Shown here: in pieces, positions 23,884 through 37,400 of the stretch
How the letters are laid out: every line of letters starts with the position of its first letter
Position numbering within the stretch: the stretch's first letter is position 1
Source: Planoprotostelium fungivorum
Taxonomy: Eukaryota > Evosea > Variosea > Cavosteliida > Cavosteliaceae
Length of the DNA: 64,000 nucleotides
Direction of reading: 5' to 3'
Assembly (NCBI GenBank): GCA_003024175.1
Contig: MDYQ01000030.1
Location: 1 to 64,000, forward strand
Position numbers and translations under genes: made by a program
The notes under the pieces: model-generated
Told to the model about the DNA's origin: nothing
Database searches by the model: none
The model's input: the letters and a program-made list of their open reading frames with translations, nothing else

Positions 23884-25076
23884 ATGAGACGATCGTATGT
23901 AGCGACAACATGCATCGTTTTACTGGTGATCTACATTTTATGGACGATATCCATCTTGGTGTCCATACCGAAAGACGACAACAGTCGCAGCATCAGAGGA
24001 TGTGCGGCTGAAGATAGTGGCACTTCACACCGTCCGGCTAATCGACTATTGAACGATGTATTTAATATTCCAAACATCATCCATCAGAGCTGGAAAGATG
24101 AACGTCTTCCAAAGAAGTTTAGACAATGGAGTCATACTTGGCAGATCCACAATCCCCATTGGACTCGATACCTCTGGACGGATCATGATAATGATGCATT
24201 ATGCAGGAGACATTTCCCCTGGTTTCACGACAAGTATCTCTCCTTACAAGGAGAGATCTATCGAGCCGACGTAGTCAGAAACATGTACCTTTACCTCTAC
24301 GGTGGGTGAGTTCATCATCACGCCGAAGAAATAGCTAAATCGATTTCTGCAGGGTTTATTCTGATTTAGACGTGGAATGTTTGAAGCCAGTCGATGACCT
24401 CCTAGACATCATTCAGAGTAAACGAGACGACACCTACTTCTCATCACAAACCCCTCCTGCTTCCTTCTCTTCAAACTCTTCATCGGTCATCATCTTGGGC
24501 CAGATGGAGGGCGCTGAGAGGGGGAAACACTCTATACCCAATGCATGGATGGCCAGCAGCCCTGGACACCCCTTCTGGCTCTTCATGCTCTTCAATGCGT
24601 TGAAAACCTCCTCCGAGAATAAAGAACCAGAAGAGGTGAACATGATGATGGTGACGATGATCTGACCTCTTTCGAGTTGACTGGACCTACCGCATTACGT
24701 CGCGGCTTGATTCGTTATCAGAAACAATTCACGAAGGATGCCTCTAGACTCTACAGAGACATACGTGCCGCCGGCGTCGATGTACCCAGTCACATCGGAG
24801 AGACCATGCAGCATGACGTCATCATCTTATCCCCCCACATTGTCTTTCCATATTCGTGGATGAGAACTTCCACGAGAGACGAAGTCTCTAAGCGTTGTGC
24901 TTTCGGGATGAACACATTCGATGACAAGATGTGTAAAGACATGCTGGATTTAAAGGTTCGTCTGAAGAGATGGAATGAACTCTGACTTGTTGCAGAAGAG
25001 TCATTTCATCACCTATTGGAGCCACAGTTGGACGAAAAATGGACAATCAGAAGAGAGTATAAAAAAGTTGTCATAG
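23884..25076 (+). CDS. GT32-type glycosyltransferase (DXD, OCH1-like), Golgi membrane
   Basis: Four exons (23884-24305, 24353-24635, 24677-24955, 24996-25076) give a continuous frame. An N-terminal membrane anchor (CIVLLVIYILWTISILV, residues 9-25) marks a type II Golgi protein. The Gly_transf_sug signature follows: IPNIIHQSWKDE, GEIYRADVVRNMYLYLYGG, and the DXD motif in VYSDLDVECLKP, split by an intron before VYSD. Near the end, IVFPYSWMRT and FITYWSHSWTK are typical of the OCH1/inositol phosphoceramide mannosyltransferase group. The transferred sugar is not certain. The start at 23884 is the first ATG before the anchor. It is divergent from SETD3, 199 bases away. Confidence 0.88.
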
Positions 25077-25194
25077 CCTCAAATTTGGTTCAATCTATTT
25101 CGAATGGAGAAGCCATGATGTTGTGTGGAGCTGATGAAACGATGTGGTCACATGCACAACTTTCTCTTCGGACATAAATCTAATTTCCACGTCT

Positions 25195-26947
25195 TTATTT
25201 CTTGCTGCTCTCTTTGAATGCAGAGGGACAAGAAGTGTTGAGAAGACATCCTTTGCATTTCGGGTAAGTTGGCGTGCAGATCTGTGTCGATGGTGAGATG
25301 ACGATTAGAAGATGTACGTTTCACCTGCTGTCCGAAACCAACGAGTAAGATGTTGATCTGATTCCAATGTTCTTCAGGTAACCAACTCTCCAATTCCTAT
25401 CTAGATTGAGCACGTGTCATCATCATCATCATCATCACTTTTCTCGTGTCTTCCGGTGACTTTGTGTTCTTAACCCATCTGAGACGGTTCGATATCCTGT
25501 GAACGTGTACGTCTACACCGATTCCTACAGACCTATCGTCTTTGTGAGAAACGATTAGAGTGTCATCGATCACTTGTCCCATGCACACTGCATGATCAGA
25601 AACGCCATCTTGGGTCCAATCCCTGTCACGTCCGTAAACATCAAAGACATCATCGTCATCACGATGTCATTCGCCATCGTAAACATGATGATGGAGGTGA
25701 AGAGCACCTGGTAATTCCAACAGTCCATCCAAACTCTCCGGAATATCTCCCTCGTACTTCTCTTTCAAAATCTTCGTCGTGTCTTTGATGTACCTGCGCT
25801 CGAGTTCAGGCCGAGAAATAAATTCGTTTCAATTTCCACTCACTGTGCTTTCCTCTGATGGAAACCGACCTTCTTGATCAGTCCATCGATGACGCTGATG
25901 TCTGCAGCTGTCTTCGAGTCAGACCGACACGCTTCATCGTGTTGATGTGAAGCCCACCCAGCATAGAATCTACGGTGCAACCGTATTGCTTCAAATTTCT
26001 CATGGCCTCTCCTGTGATGGTGTCTTTTGTCTGACTCGATAAGAGGAGACTCAACAGAGTCTGATAACGGAAGGTCTATAGTGTGTCAACACCGACACGT
26101 TAACACCGACCATGCGAAGGGATCACCTTCGGATCTGCCTTCTTTTCTGCCAGACTCTCGGCTCCGTAGGCGTCGACCTACATCGATGAGCGACGCCGTC
26201 TTAGACGATGGACATGGTGTTCTCACAGGTGCGTTCCTCTCTTTTCTCATTTCCATGATCTGATCCCAAGTGTCCTTCCATCCTTCAGGTGCTTCTCTCT
26301 TCTCGTGGGCTTCGTGCACCTGATCGACCTTGAGATGGAACACGATGATATCGTGTTCACCTTCTTGTATACGTTCTTTTTGGAAGGTGAAGGAGTTTTG
26401 GCGGTCTCTCTTTTCATCTTCTCCATCTTCTCAGGGACCTGAAGATATGTGAGGTGGTGGTATTACGACGGTGGATCACCTGGTCATCCGAAGCGACCTT
26501 GATGGGTGGTTCTAATTCTTCGTCTTCGTCTTCGTGTCTGAATGTTCGATTAGTGAAGGCGTTGATGATGTATGAGATGCACGTACTGAGGTGAAGATGA
26601 TTCATCTTCTGTCTTGATGGATTTGCTTCTGCTCCTGGTGACAATTTCGTCTGGTGTGACGTCAGAAGAGTTGAAGGAGGGCGACTCACTCTTTGGCTCT
26701 GAATCGTACTCGATCTTGATTGGACTCTTTCTCCGTGAACTGATAGATTTAGAGGTACTAGGTGGCGTCACGGGCTGTTGCTGGTTCAATGCATAAGAGG
26801 GGATCCAACCATTTCAATCACCTTCCCCAATTCGCTCGATTTCCTCTTCTTTACGACGAAATCGTCTAATGTCTGATTGTGGCTCATACTCGAATAGAAC
26901 CTGTGTTTATACTTCTGTGTCACGTGTGCCTGCCAAAGCCGAATCAT
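25195..26947 (-). CDS. NTH1: Endonuclease III-like DNA glycosylase (NTH1)
   Basis: The C-terminal half matches NTHL1: [20 protein letters not shown] holds the catalytic Asp region, [17 protein letters not shown] follows, and the end carries a CX6CX2CX5C iron-sulfur motif ([15 protein letters not shown]). A helix with W..I..MR..RNAPV sits upstream. The protein excises oxidised pyrimidines and cuts the abasic site. The N-terminus has a basic stretch [20 protein letters not shown], like a mitochondrial presequence, then an internal ATG ([16 protein letters not shown], 26887), resembling a PIP-type motif, then a disordered Ser/Glu-rich region. A further exon (27051-26992, MKTLHLNVF..) could extend it upstream with good splice sites. 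The middle exons are less well fixed. Confidence 0.85.
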
Positions 26948-27190
26948 CTTTGTTTTCGTTGAACTTTCAACATGGGAGATGAGATACGTACGATCAACTT
27001 GAAACCTCCTGTCTCATTCGTTGAGAAGACATTCAGGTGTAACGTCTTCATTGTCAGTGATATACGTCATCTAAATTGATCCATAAAGATGTGACAAAAT
27101 AAAAGTGAAGCAAATCACACGAACACACGATGTCCAACATGCACAGAGCAAGGGAGAGACAGTCAACATAAAGAAGAAGGAAAAACGAAA

Positions 27191-29044
27191 TCATTTCATT
27201 CGTCGAAATACTTCACTCATGGCCGCCTTGAAGCATTGAAAGTTGTAATCGATCAATCCTATCATCATCAGCTCTCCATCGTGATGACGATCATCATCGT
27301 CTCACCGTGCTTGTCGAAGTTATCCTCTCTCAATAGACAGACCAAAGCCAAGTATCGGTTGACTTCTCTCAGATACAATACCATTCCATTGTTCAACTTG
27401 ATGATACTCTGAGATTCTTTATCGTAGGCCATCGCCTCATCGTTCATCCTGCACTCACCGTCAAAACAATAAAATGAAATAAAACACGAAAAACGATCCT
27501 AATCTCCATGATGCAAGAGAAAAAGAATAAAAAGAAATAAAAATCTCACCCGTAAATGGACGATACGTTGACAACGACATCGATCATATTCGAACACAGC
27601 TCGTACGTCTGCATGTCTACCGGTGAAGAATCAGTTGCTACGTAGATCTTGCTGACGACGTCGATGAGAAAAGCTTTTTCCATTCTACAATTCTGCTTCC
27701 ATCAGAGACAAAGATGAGAAAAAAAAGTCACCGATATGAGGATGTCTAAGAGGTTTTCGAGGGTGGGCAGTTGTGTGATCAACTTTTGGATGACTTTAGA
27801 GAAGGCTTCGAATATGGAGTGGTCGTAGATAGACGTCAAGTAGAAGCTGAGGTGAACATCATCGTTTCCATCCGATTGCAAATCGGTTGCCTGCTGTTGG
27901 ATGTGTCTCTGGGTGTCTGCGAGAGTCAGTTTCCCGCCACATTTGAAATTTGAAATGTGTGAGACGCACCTATCTTGAGCTCATCGGACAGACCGTCCAC
28001 TTTGTGGATGAAGACTTCGAAGGTCATGGCGGGGTTGACTTTCCTTGCTTTTGTCACCGTGATGAATAATTTATTCAGAGCTTCCGTGTAATCGTCCTGT
28101 GTAAAGCGTTAAGAGGTTGAAGATGAGAAGAGGGATGGCCGATGGAGATGTCGATGGAGATGATGAAGAGACCTCGTGTGGAGATAGGGTCGTGATGGAT
28201 GTCGTGAATCGAATAGTGAATGGATTGAAACATAAAGACAGTCGATTTCATGACGTCACATCAGTTGTGAGATGATGGGCGGGAGGTGATGAGATGGAGA
28301 GGGATGATTGTGAAGAGATGAGATACCTGGGCGTCTAAGACGAAGACGAGGGCACCAGCACCACCAAAGATGGAGTCGGCATCGAACGTCCCATCGAAAA
28401 AATCGATCTGACCAGGAAAATCCCAGATTGAAAATTGTACAAAGGAGGAACTGGTGACACCTTTCTGAGTGAAGGAAGATGATTGGAGATGGATGATAAG
28501 GATGAAAAGGATGGTGGATACTGCTCTTCATGATCTTGTTAGTTGACTCCAGATAGGGCGTCTCGTTGGGTGGCATCTTGTGAAAGACAACCTTTTGTAT
28601 CGATGATTTTCCACTCCTGATGCTGGTGTCAATAGTGCAGTGTAGGTGATGGAGGAAGATGTTCGTGTCGTCGCACGTGTTCTTCACCTTCTCAGACCCA
28701 TCAGTAAGATTTTGGGTTTGTTTTCCGGGACTGTGTGGTGAACTTCAGGTGCTTCAGAATCCAAATTTTGTTGCATGTGTCCATATCTGCACTGAATCAA
28801 TCGTCTGGATGATACACGATTGACTCACCCCATGTCTGAAGGGAATGAAGAAGCGAACTGGTCAGCATATTCTCCGTACTACGTTGATAATTAGTGACGG
28901 TATTCTTATATAATCCAGAACAACGAAACGTCTAGTTTCGATATCGATATCACGATGGTTCATCTTTGATTGATGGAAGATCGACCATTGGTCGACGAAG
29001 AATGATATCGTCAAACGTCTCACATGAGAAGAAGCGTAGGCCAT
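27191..29044 (-). CDS. RagC/D-type GTPase (Gtr2)
   Basis: Near-identical to RagC along its length: [18 protein letters not shown] (P-loop), [24 protein letters not shown] (G3), [16 protein letters not shown] (G4 region), [26 protein letters not shown], then the roadblock-type C-terminal domain with [27 protein letters not shown] and [13 protein letters not shown]. The N-terminal exon chain [26 protein letters not shown] mirrors the YG..FPxDFGYG segment of metazoan RagC/D. Rag GTPases dimerise (RagA/B with RagC/D) and report amino acid status to TORC1 at the lysosome. Start 29044 is placed through an intron of about 165 nt. Confidence 0.92.
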
Positions 29045-29165
29045 GTTGGTGATCCTATCGATTTCCTTCCAGATCGCTCGAGAAAAAAATAAGCTTATCC
29101 CTGAAGGATATCCAAAAAAGCCCGCCAAAAAAACGAACGCGGTCAGCTTCAAACAGCCGAGCAGC

Positions 29166-31726
29166 ATGAAGAGACAACTTTCTTCTGATGTCAGCAGTTG
29201 GTTTGCACCACAGACAGGAAGCACTCCATTCAGTAATCCGAACAGTAGCTTGTTCGATGTGAGGAAGGACAGCAGTAGTTCTGGAATCGAGTCACTAGAC
29301 AGCGTAATTTCGCAGGTTCAGGAATGGAAGTGGCAACACCTGAGAGGATCAGAGGGATGGAGAGATACATCACGTAATCTGTCTTCCTCTGGTTTAAAAC
29401 CAAAGGATCAGTCTTCCGTGAGGTGAGAGAGTCACAGTGAAGCTTCTTCATCTCACGACGTCGAATAGACGCATGTTCGACATTACATCATCCACACAAG
29501 ATTCGACAGATGTGGATGCGACCTTCTTGTCTTTGTCCGATAAGGAGAACAGACGGAATATCGCCAACCAGGGGAGAGCAGAGCCTTCCTCGTATTACAA
29601 GGTACAGACGTCTGCAAAGGACAGTGCGATCAACAGGTGAGCCGGTTTAGACCATCAAGGGCTGATGATCCCACCCAGTCTGCAACGATCGACGGCGACA
29701 CTGGAATCTCGCAATGTATATAACGATCAAGAGAAGATATCCTTTTTCATCTGCACGCCCACGTGCCTGGTTCCTTAACTCTACTCCACATCAAATCATT
29801 AGAAGCAGAGAACAACCAAATTCGCTCCAGATACACCGACGTGAATGCGAAGAATTCTGTCCTGCAGATCCAATCACACAACAACGAACAGAAACTGAAG
29901 AGATTACAAGAGCAGCTGACGATGCTCAAGAGTCAGATTACAAAGAACCAGGAAGAATTTGTAAGGTGAGTAGACGTGATGAATCAGACCGTGGATGATG
30001 ACTCACCTCCGACAGAGCTCAAAAAACTGAAGTAGAAGCTGGGGCGAGAGAGCAATCCTTAAACTCCATCATCACCACGCAGAAAACCCAGCTGGAAGAG
30101 TTCGCGGCGGTGGTGAGTGATGAACTTGAAAGTTTGGTTGCTGACATGAAGAAGATCCAGAGGTTATCACAAGACAAGGCGAAATTAACTTCGGCTTTCG
30201 AAGACAGACAACAGCGCTACACCGATTTGAGATCGAAGCACGAGCAATTGAAAATTGTGAGGAATGAGACGATGATTCATTCTGAACGTTTCACAGAAGA
30301 CGAAAGAACTGGAAGGTCGCTGTCAGCAGACCGACAACAGCCAGAAACGTGAGTCGAGTTGATGAAGAAGCAACTGATCGTGTCAGTGTTGAGCGGCATG
30401 AAGGTGTTGAAAGACAGCATCAGAATGAAAGATCAATTTTGCGTCAATTTGGAAAACGAGAAGCGTCAGCTGGTCGGAGAAAACGAAAGACTCCTGGAAG
30501 AGTTGGCCGCCTCACAGAAGAAGATCAGTCAGCACGATGCAAATCTGACTTCGATTCAAACTCGTGAAGCTCAGGTGAGAGTTAAAACGAGGAGCCACCT
30601 TCTCAAAATACCGCAGAGAGATCAGGCGTTAACAGAATTGACGTTAGAGAACGGCAGCATGACGGAAAGGATCACTTATTTAGAGAGGGAATTGAACGAC
30701 CAGAGGGCCACGAATGCTGAAGCGGTGCGTCAACTCGTTATCAATGTCGCGAACGTAAGCTGAGCGAGTGCAGGATAAGTTGATCGAATCGTACAAGCAA
30801 AATATTGAAAATTTCCAACACGAGATTTGCGAGAAGGATGAATACCTCAGCAAGCTCGAGCTATCTCTGCAGCAGAACACGCCACTGAAGCCGGTGGTGA
30901 GTGCAATTTCTCTCCACCTCTTAACACGTTGTAGATCGACTGCACACCGGAGGAATTTGCAGAGCTGATCGACTCTTTATCTTATCACCAGCAAGAACTT
31001 GAGGCAGCGAAGAGCGTGATCGATCATTACACATCGGTCATCCAAAAACAACAATCGGAGCTGAAGGAACTCAAGCTGCAGGCGAAGGCCTTCAGTTTCA
31101 TCGATCAGTCTGAACTCTCTGATGTGGTGAGAGCAGATAGGAAGTTATCACATCAATTGACGAGAGCAGAGGGTTGGCGAATTGGAACAATCGTTAACCC
31201 AACATTACGAAGAGATCGAGCGTTTGGTCGCTGAGATAGGAAAGAGGGACGAAGAGATTCACTCGCTGAGAAATCAAACGATGAGACCATCAGCTGAAGT
31301 GAAGACTCTGAGGGAGAAGATCTCAGCCCTGGAAGCCAACAATGGACAAGTGAGGATTGATCAGAAGGGACAAGATTCTAAATGAACAACAGTTGACGAG
31401 AGATCTTCAAACGTTAAAGAGGCGAAACGAAGAGAGTGAGGACGATGGAGCCATCACGAAAGAAGCGAGAGCGTGTCTGCAGGATGTGCGGTCACTACAG
31501 CAACTCATCTCGTCCCTCGATCACAACATGAGCATGTCAGGTGAGAGGCCAGATGGTGTGATGACGCTCACGAACGTCAGAGTCCACATCAGCGAGGAGA
31601 CCAGATATTGAAGCTTCGACGTCGGTCGAATGCTTATCTCAATTGAGGGGCGAGGTCAGACAACTCCACAACGTGTTGACAGAAAAATGTGCCGAAGGGA
31701 TGGGACAGGATTGCAATGTACAATGA
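29166..31726 (+). CDS. Long coiled-coil protein
   Basis: A multi-exon protein starting MKRQLSSDVSSWFAPQTG at 29166, with a Ser/Asn-rich head, then long heptad-type helices: LHIKSLEAENNQIRSRY, LQEQLTMLKSQITKNQ, DELESLVADMKKIQRL, DALTELTLENGS-type segments, LSQLRGEVRQLHNVL, and end at 31726 (CNVQ). Introns of about 40-60 nt interrupt the helices. Length and spacing suggest a centrosome, Golgi or cytoskeletal scaffold, but coiled coils alone do not tell the family. An ATG at 29043 is upstream in frame ([10 protein letters not shown]..) but overlaps the RagC start region, so 29166 is preferred. The next gene starts only about 110 bases after its stop. Confidence 0.7.
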
Positions 31727-31836
31727 TCTTTGTCTTTCCTTCTTCTCATCGCCAGATCATCGTGAAGATATTTGATGTTCTATACGTCAGTCTGTAGCAC
31801 ACGAAAATGTCTTTTGACTGATATTGGCTCGTTGTA

Positions 31837-34305
31837 ATGGAGCTGTTCCGTGACACAGCCGTTATTCTGGACACCAACACCCTCGATCGCATGTCACCAA
31901 CAGAAGAGTACCCTAAAGAGGGTGCTTCTATCTTCAACGAAGATCTTAAATGGTTTATCTCGGGTGGCGTCACAAAAGATGGACAGATGACCAATCGAAC
32001 ATTCTTCTGTGCGGGTAATGATTTCCTAAAGAGGTTCGTTGAGATTCACAGTCGTTAGGAGATCGGGATTCTTGGCAGGTGGTGAAGACGTCCAATGATC
32101 CTCCAGCATCTGCATATCGCACTGCGACAGTTCTCGATGATGTCGTCTACCTTCTTGGAGGTCACACGAAAGACGTGACACCTCAGAACGTCTTCAGTCT
32201 CAATCTAAGTGAGCCCACCACAACATAACCTCGAGGTTCTAAGACAAACCAGAGACACTCTCATGGTCTAAGAAGAAAAGCTTCGCGGGGGAGAAATTCA
32301 CAATTCGAAAGTATCACAGCGCGACGGCTTATAAGAGGAATATATTCATCTTTGGAGGCTTAGATGAAGCAGGAAAGCCCTTAAATGACTTGTGGACCTT
32401 CGATACAGGTGACAACATCCTCTATCACCTCCGATCCGAATCATGCTTAACTTTCACAGGTTTCAATAAATGGGAGAACCAATCTCAGAAAGGAAAAGTA
32501 ACATCGACCGATGGCTCATTCGCATCATCTGATGGACTCCACAGGTACCTTCTAGGCGTTATGGACATTCAACCATCTGCTTCGGAGATCACTTGTATCT
32601 CTTTGGTGGAACGGATGGAAAGATTTATTTCGATGATCTGTACAGATTAGACATGAGTAAGTTCTACATCATCGTCATCGTCAGCATCATCTTGCTCAGA
32701 GTCTAAACGTCACATAGAGACATTACAGTGGCATCCTTTGAATTGTCCCAACGGCCCATCTGCCAGAGCTTTCCACGGCTGTACTCAGGTGCGTCGCAAA
32801 CATTCGTGCCCCCGGCCTCTGACCCCGGTAGATGTATAGTAAGATGATGGTGCATGGAGGAAGAGGAGAGCAAGGAATTGTTTCTGATTTGAAATCGTTC
32901 GATACCAGTTGAGATCTATTCACATCATCTTGCATCATCCTACATCATCACTTTGCCTCGTCATTATTTGTCTATTTCATCATTGATAACACGAACTATT
33001 CACTATCACTAGTGTAAAATATCAGACATCTTAATATCACACGACATCTACATCGATCGAATTCACATCGACTGACATCATCAGATACGAACCAGTGGAC
33101 GACTGTGAACACAGCATCTGTGTCCAGGGAGAACCACTCCCTCTTCTTCTTCAACAGGGATCCCAGCATCATCCACGTCATCGGAGGTGGCGCAGGTTTC
33201 AGTCAAGCGCGCGATCACCTAGACATCCGTGAGTCACCTCATCACGATCATCACGATCCTGATCACGATCATCATGATGTCGATCATCTCACGATCTCAT
33301 CAGCTGCCACCGGTCCAGTCAGGAAGAACTCCATCGGCAGATCTAAGACAGAAGAATCTCAACACCAACCGAGACAAGCCATCGTGAGATCTCAATCCTT
33401 GATCGAAAGGCCCACCACCGAACCAAAGTCCATCTTGAAGAAACCAATAGAAGCACCGACTTCTCCCAGAAGGGTGAGCCACACGTCTTCACGATGCGGT
33501 GTCACACGATCGGTTCGATCATCACGATGATCGCGATCGTGTCGCACGGTGGACTGATGTGATGATGCGCAGGTCGATTTTTCACCTAAATTGGCTTATT
33601 TCGATCCACACGATACGGATCACTTGCCAGAGCCACCCGAGGTATTGCATCATCTCATCATCTCATCATCACATCGCATGGACATCCCATCATCATCATC
33701 ATCCCACACGTCCTTCTGACACATTCCCTCTGAAGCCGTTCGTTCGGGTCATTCCCCCTGATGAAGAAGATGAGCCCATCGACGAGCGCTTCACAAAGAA
33801 GCCACAGAAGAAAGTGTCCGACGACGGAAACGACTACGAAGCTCTCTATCTGGATAAGAAAAACGAAGTTGAATCGTTGTCGGACCGAATAGAAGGTCTT
33901 TGCGAGAGTGAGCCGTCGCATGCGCGGTGTCGTGTTGATGTGGATCAGTCATCGATGAGAGCATGACGGAATTGGAAGAATTGAGGGCCAAGTTGGCCGA
34001 CGCAGAATCGAAGGGCTACGTGTCTAACGCTGAGAAGGCACATCACGATGTGCATGATGACAAGGAGGAGAACAACGGCCCGACGAACTCGATCGAAGGT
34101 ACAGAGGACGTCTGAGACTGTCACTGACGTTCGAACAGAGTTGGAAGCTGCCGTGGTGAATCTGCAGCTGAGAGTCAAGCGGTATAGAGATAAGAATCGA
34201 GCCAAGCGGGAGAGGATCAAGGGTCTCAAGACACGACTCAGAGCGGAGAGAGAAGAGAGGAAGTCTCTGGCAGAGAAATTGAAGAAGAAGAAGCAGACGA
34301 CATAG
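31837..34305 (+). CDS. Kelch-repeat protein with C-terminal coiled coil
   Basis: Kelch strands with the GG doublet recur: LDDVVYLLGGHTKD, YKRNIFIFGGLDEAGKPLNDLWTFD, GDHLYLFGGTDGKIYFDDLYRLD, MMVHGGRGEQG, HVIGGGAGFSQ. They would fold into one beta-propeller. A disordered Ser/Pro linker (RKNSIGRSKTEES; RSQSLIERP) follows, then PKLAYFDPHD and an acidic region, and finally a basic coiled coil (ELEAAVVNLQLRVKRYRDKNR) ending at 34305. The architecture resembles fungal Tea1-like cell-end markers and Dictyostelium kelch proteins, but the match is only in layout. Several introns carry CATC arrays. Confidence 0.75.
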
Positions 34306-34485
34306 AGATGACCCACGTGTCAAATTCCCGCTCGCATCTTCTTTTTGACTTTCGAATTTGAATTTGCGCGCCATCGCGGATCTGCGAGGTGTTTGGCGCC
34401 AAAACGAATTTTGAATTTTTTACGGCGGGTCAGATCACCTATCTCTGCCCCACCGGCGGCCATCCTGTATTCTTTAGAAGGTGAA

Positions 34486-37400
34486 CATGTCTTCCTCTCG
34501 TTTGGAGCGGCAGGAGAATGTTTCGAGCTTCAGAAACAAGATCGAAGAGGCATTCCATTCCCAGATGTTGGACTTCAACACGTGCTTTGAGGCGAACATG
34601 CTGCACTTGACGTCAGGGTCTCTGATGGAGTTTGGAAAGCAGTGCTCATTGTATCCTTTATGCATTTACGATCACCTCTATCGACTTTCTTTAACAGATG
34701 CAGCAACTCATTGAAGACAACTCCCAATCAGAAGTTTGAATTGGGTATGCGTGCCAATACTCTGCACGGGGATGCGAGCAACCTCTTAAAGGTGATTCCG
34801 GCGCATCCATGTTGTGTTTCCTCTTCTGACTTTCTTTTAGAATGGTCTTGGAGCCATGCCTTCTCCCCGGATGAAGAGGTTGGCGGGCGCCGGCTTCGGA
34901 AAACACAGCAAGCAACGTCTTCTGGCCAAGCACAAGAGTCAAGTCTTTGCACCTCCCATCGCGATACCCTCATTTAAGAAAGATGATCCGAACAAGGAGA
35001 ACATCTGTGGTGTCAAGAGGGCGGGAGAGCCCATCGAGCTCGTGCGACGAAGCGCTCGACTCAACTCCAAGAGGTTCAGAGAGACTCTGACCGAACTCAA
35101 GGTCTATATCATCTGCATGTTTTTCGTGGTTGACCCATCTCAGGCTAAAGAGGAAGCCGATAGACAAGTTAAGGAGAATATGGAGAAAGAGAAGCAAGAG
35201 ATGGAGGAGAGGATGAGGGCTGAGATGAAGGCCGTCGAAGAAGAAAAGAGACGGGAGGAAGAGAAGATGGCGCGGGAAGAGAAACGAAGGCGAGAGGAAC
35301 AACAAGAAAAGAAGAGACTCTCTCTGCAGAGGAGAGAAGAGAAGAAGAGAGAGGAGGCAAGATTCGAGGAACTCAAGAGAGAAGAGGTAAAATCGTTCCC
35401 CTCGTTCATGTCACTCATCATCTCAGATGAGAAGACTCGAGGCTCAAAGACAGGAGGAGAAGAGGTACCAAGAGGAGAGAAGGAGGAGCGCCGAGCGAAA
35501 GAGAGAGGCGGAGTTCAAGAGGGCCGCTTTAGAAGAGGAGAGATTGAGGGAGGAGAAGAGAAGAGAAGAGGAAGAGAGGATAGAGAAGCTTCGACTCGCA
35601 GAAGAAGAACAGAGGAGAGTCGAAGCTGATGTCCGAGAGATGATCGAGTCCACGTGAGTCCGAAATCGATTTTATTTCATTTTATTCTTTCCTCCCCCTC
35701 ACCCCTTCTCAGAATGGACACCAGCCTCTGTTCCATCGAAGAGTCCGACTTTGAAGCCAAGTTGGCCAGAGAAGTTATGGAGATGCAGCAACAGAGACTG
35801 GCTAACGCCGAACTCTTAGACATCTGCAGCGGCCGCCCAATCGTTCAAGAGGTCACCAGCGTCACGCAGCCTCTCTTACCTCTTTCCACGAATCACACGA
35901 AGATCTCGCCTTGGTTGGCCCAAGTCATTTCAAATCCACAGACGGGAGCAGAAGTGGCGGTCGGTTTAGAGGACATCGAGAGGGACATGATGAGAGACGA
36001 TGAGTTTGACGATGACCTCGAATTCCACAGTATGGAGGAACCACCTGCAGAAGAGATGGAGGGACCATTGGTGGACGAGATGGAGGATCCAGTGGAAGAC
36101 GTTCGCGAGGAGGTGAATGTCTCAGAGACGACTTTGAATGACGTCATCAGATGGCCATGATGATCGATGATAGAGTCATCGAAGAGCGCGATGAAGAACA
36201 TGAGGAAGTTCAAATGGTCCGATCGATCGAATTGAGCGTTGAAGTCGATGGAGTTAGCACGCCGCCCACCATCGTGGAGAGCCAACCGTGAGTCTCTTCA
36301 CGGCAGGTTGTAGATTGACGAAATGGACAGAGAGCCAACGACTCCCCCACGAAAAGTCAAGACGGACGTAACGGCACCCGAGATGAAATACGTCAGCAAG
36401 ATCATGGTGATTTTATTTCTATTTATTCTTTTTCTCATCAAAAGGATGACCATCGTTGTAGATACCCAAAAACAACACGAAACCGACTGCCACAACGACC
36501 AAGCCCGTGACCACCAAGCCAACCACCACAGCTGCTCCACAGAGAGATTTAGACACTGCAAAGATTCCCACCTTCAAGCCATCTACAACGACCGTGCCAC
36601 CTGTCAAATCTACGTCTAACACCGTGCCACCTGTCAGAGTGACGGGCGTGACGGTGTCGTCGGCCAAGGAGAGGGCTCAACCGAAAGTACCCACTTTCAG
36701 ACCTAGACTGAAGGAGGTGAGAGGATCATGAACCTGATGACTTTCACTCATCACCTTCATGACACGTCTGACCCCTCATCACCTTCACGATCATCACTTT
36801 CATCACCTTCATGATCATCATGATGACTTTCACTCGTCACCTTCATGACACGTCTGACCCCTCCACAGAACGAGAAGAAAGACTTGGACTTGATGCCTCC
36901 TCCCTTGTTCTCACCCATTCGAGTCCAGCAGAAGCCACCATCTCTCGTTCGGTCACCCATACAGGGTCACCTCTACAGAATCCGCGTCCAAAAGATCACC
37001 GACTGCCTCAAACGCTTCTCGAAGGCCGTACAAGGTGAAATGAAACCCTAAAACCAGTGTTCACCCCCGTAGATTTCGACGGAACTTCGACCACGTACAA
37101 CATCCTGACGAAAGAATATCTCTGCAAGCTGAAGCCCATGCTGCTGGTAGAAGAATTCTCACAGCTGCTGGGCAAGCTGAAAGACATTGGATGGAAAGAT
37201 ACGAGAGACTACCAAGGCTTCACCGGTCAACCTTCTAAAGAGCTCTATCTCAGACACCTCTACGATATGTCGAAGCACATCGAGGAGAGCAGCAAGGAGA
37301 GAGCCGAGGTTCTATCGCTTCAGAAGAGCTACGTCATGTCCGAGTACATGTCCAGGTGATGATGCGAGATGGAGATGGTGTCTGATGAGAAGTAGTTGCT

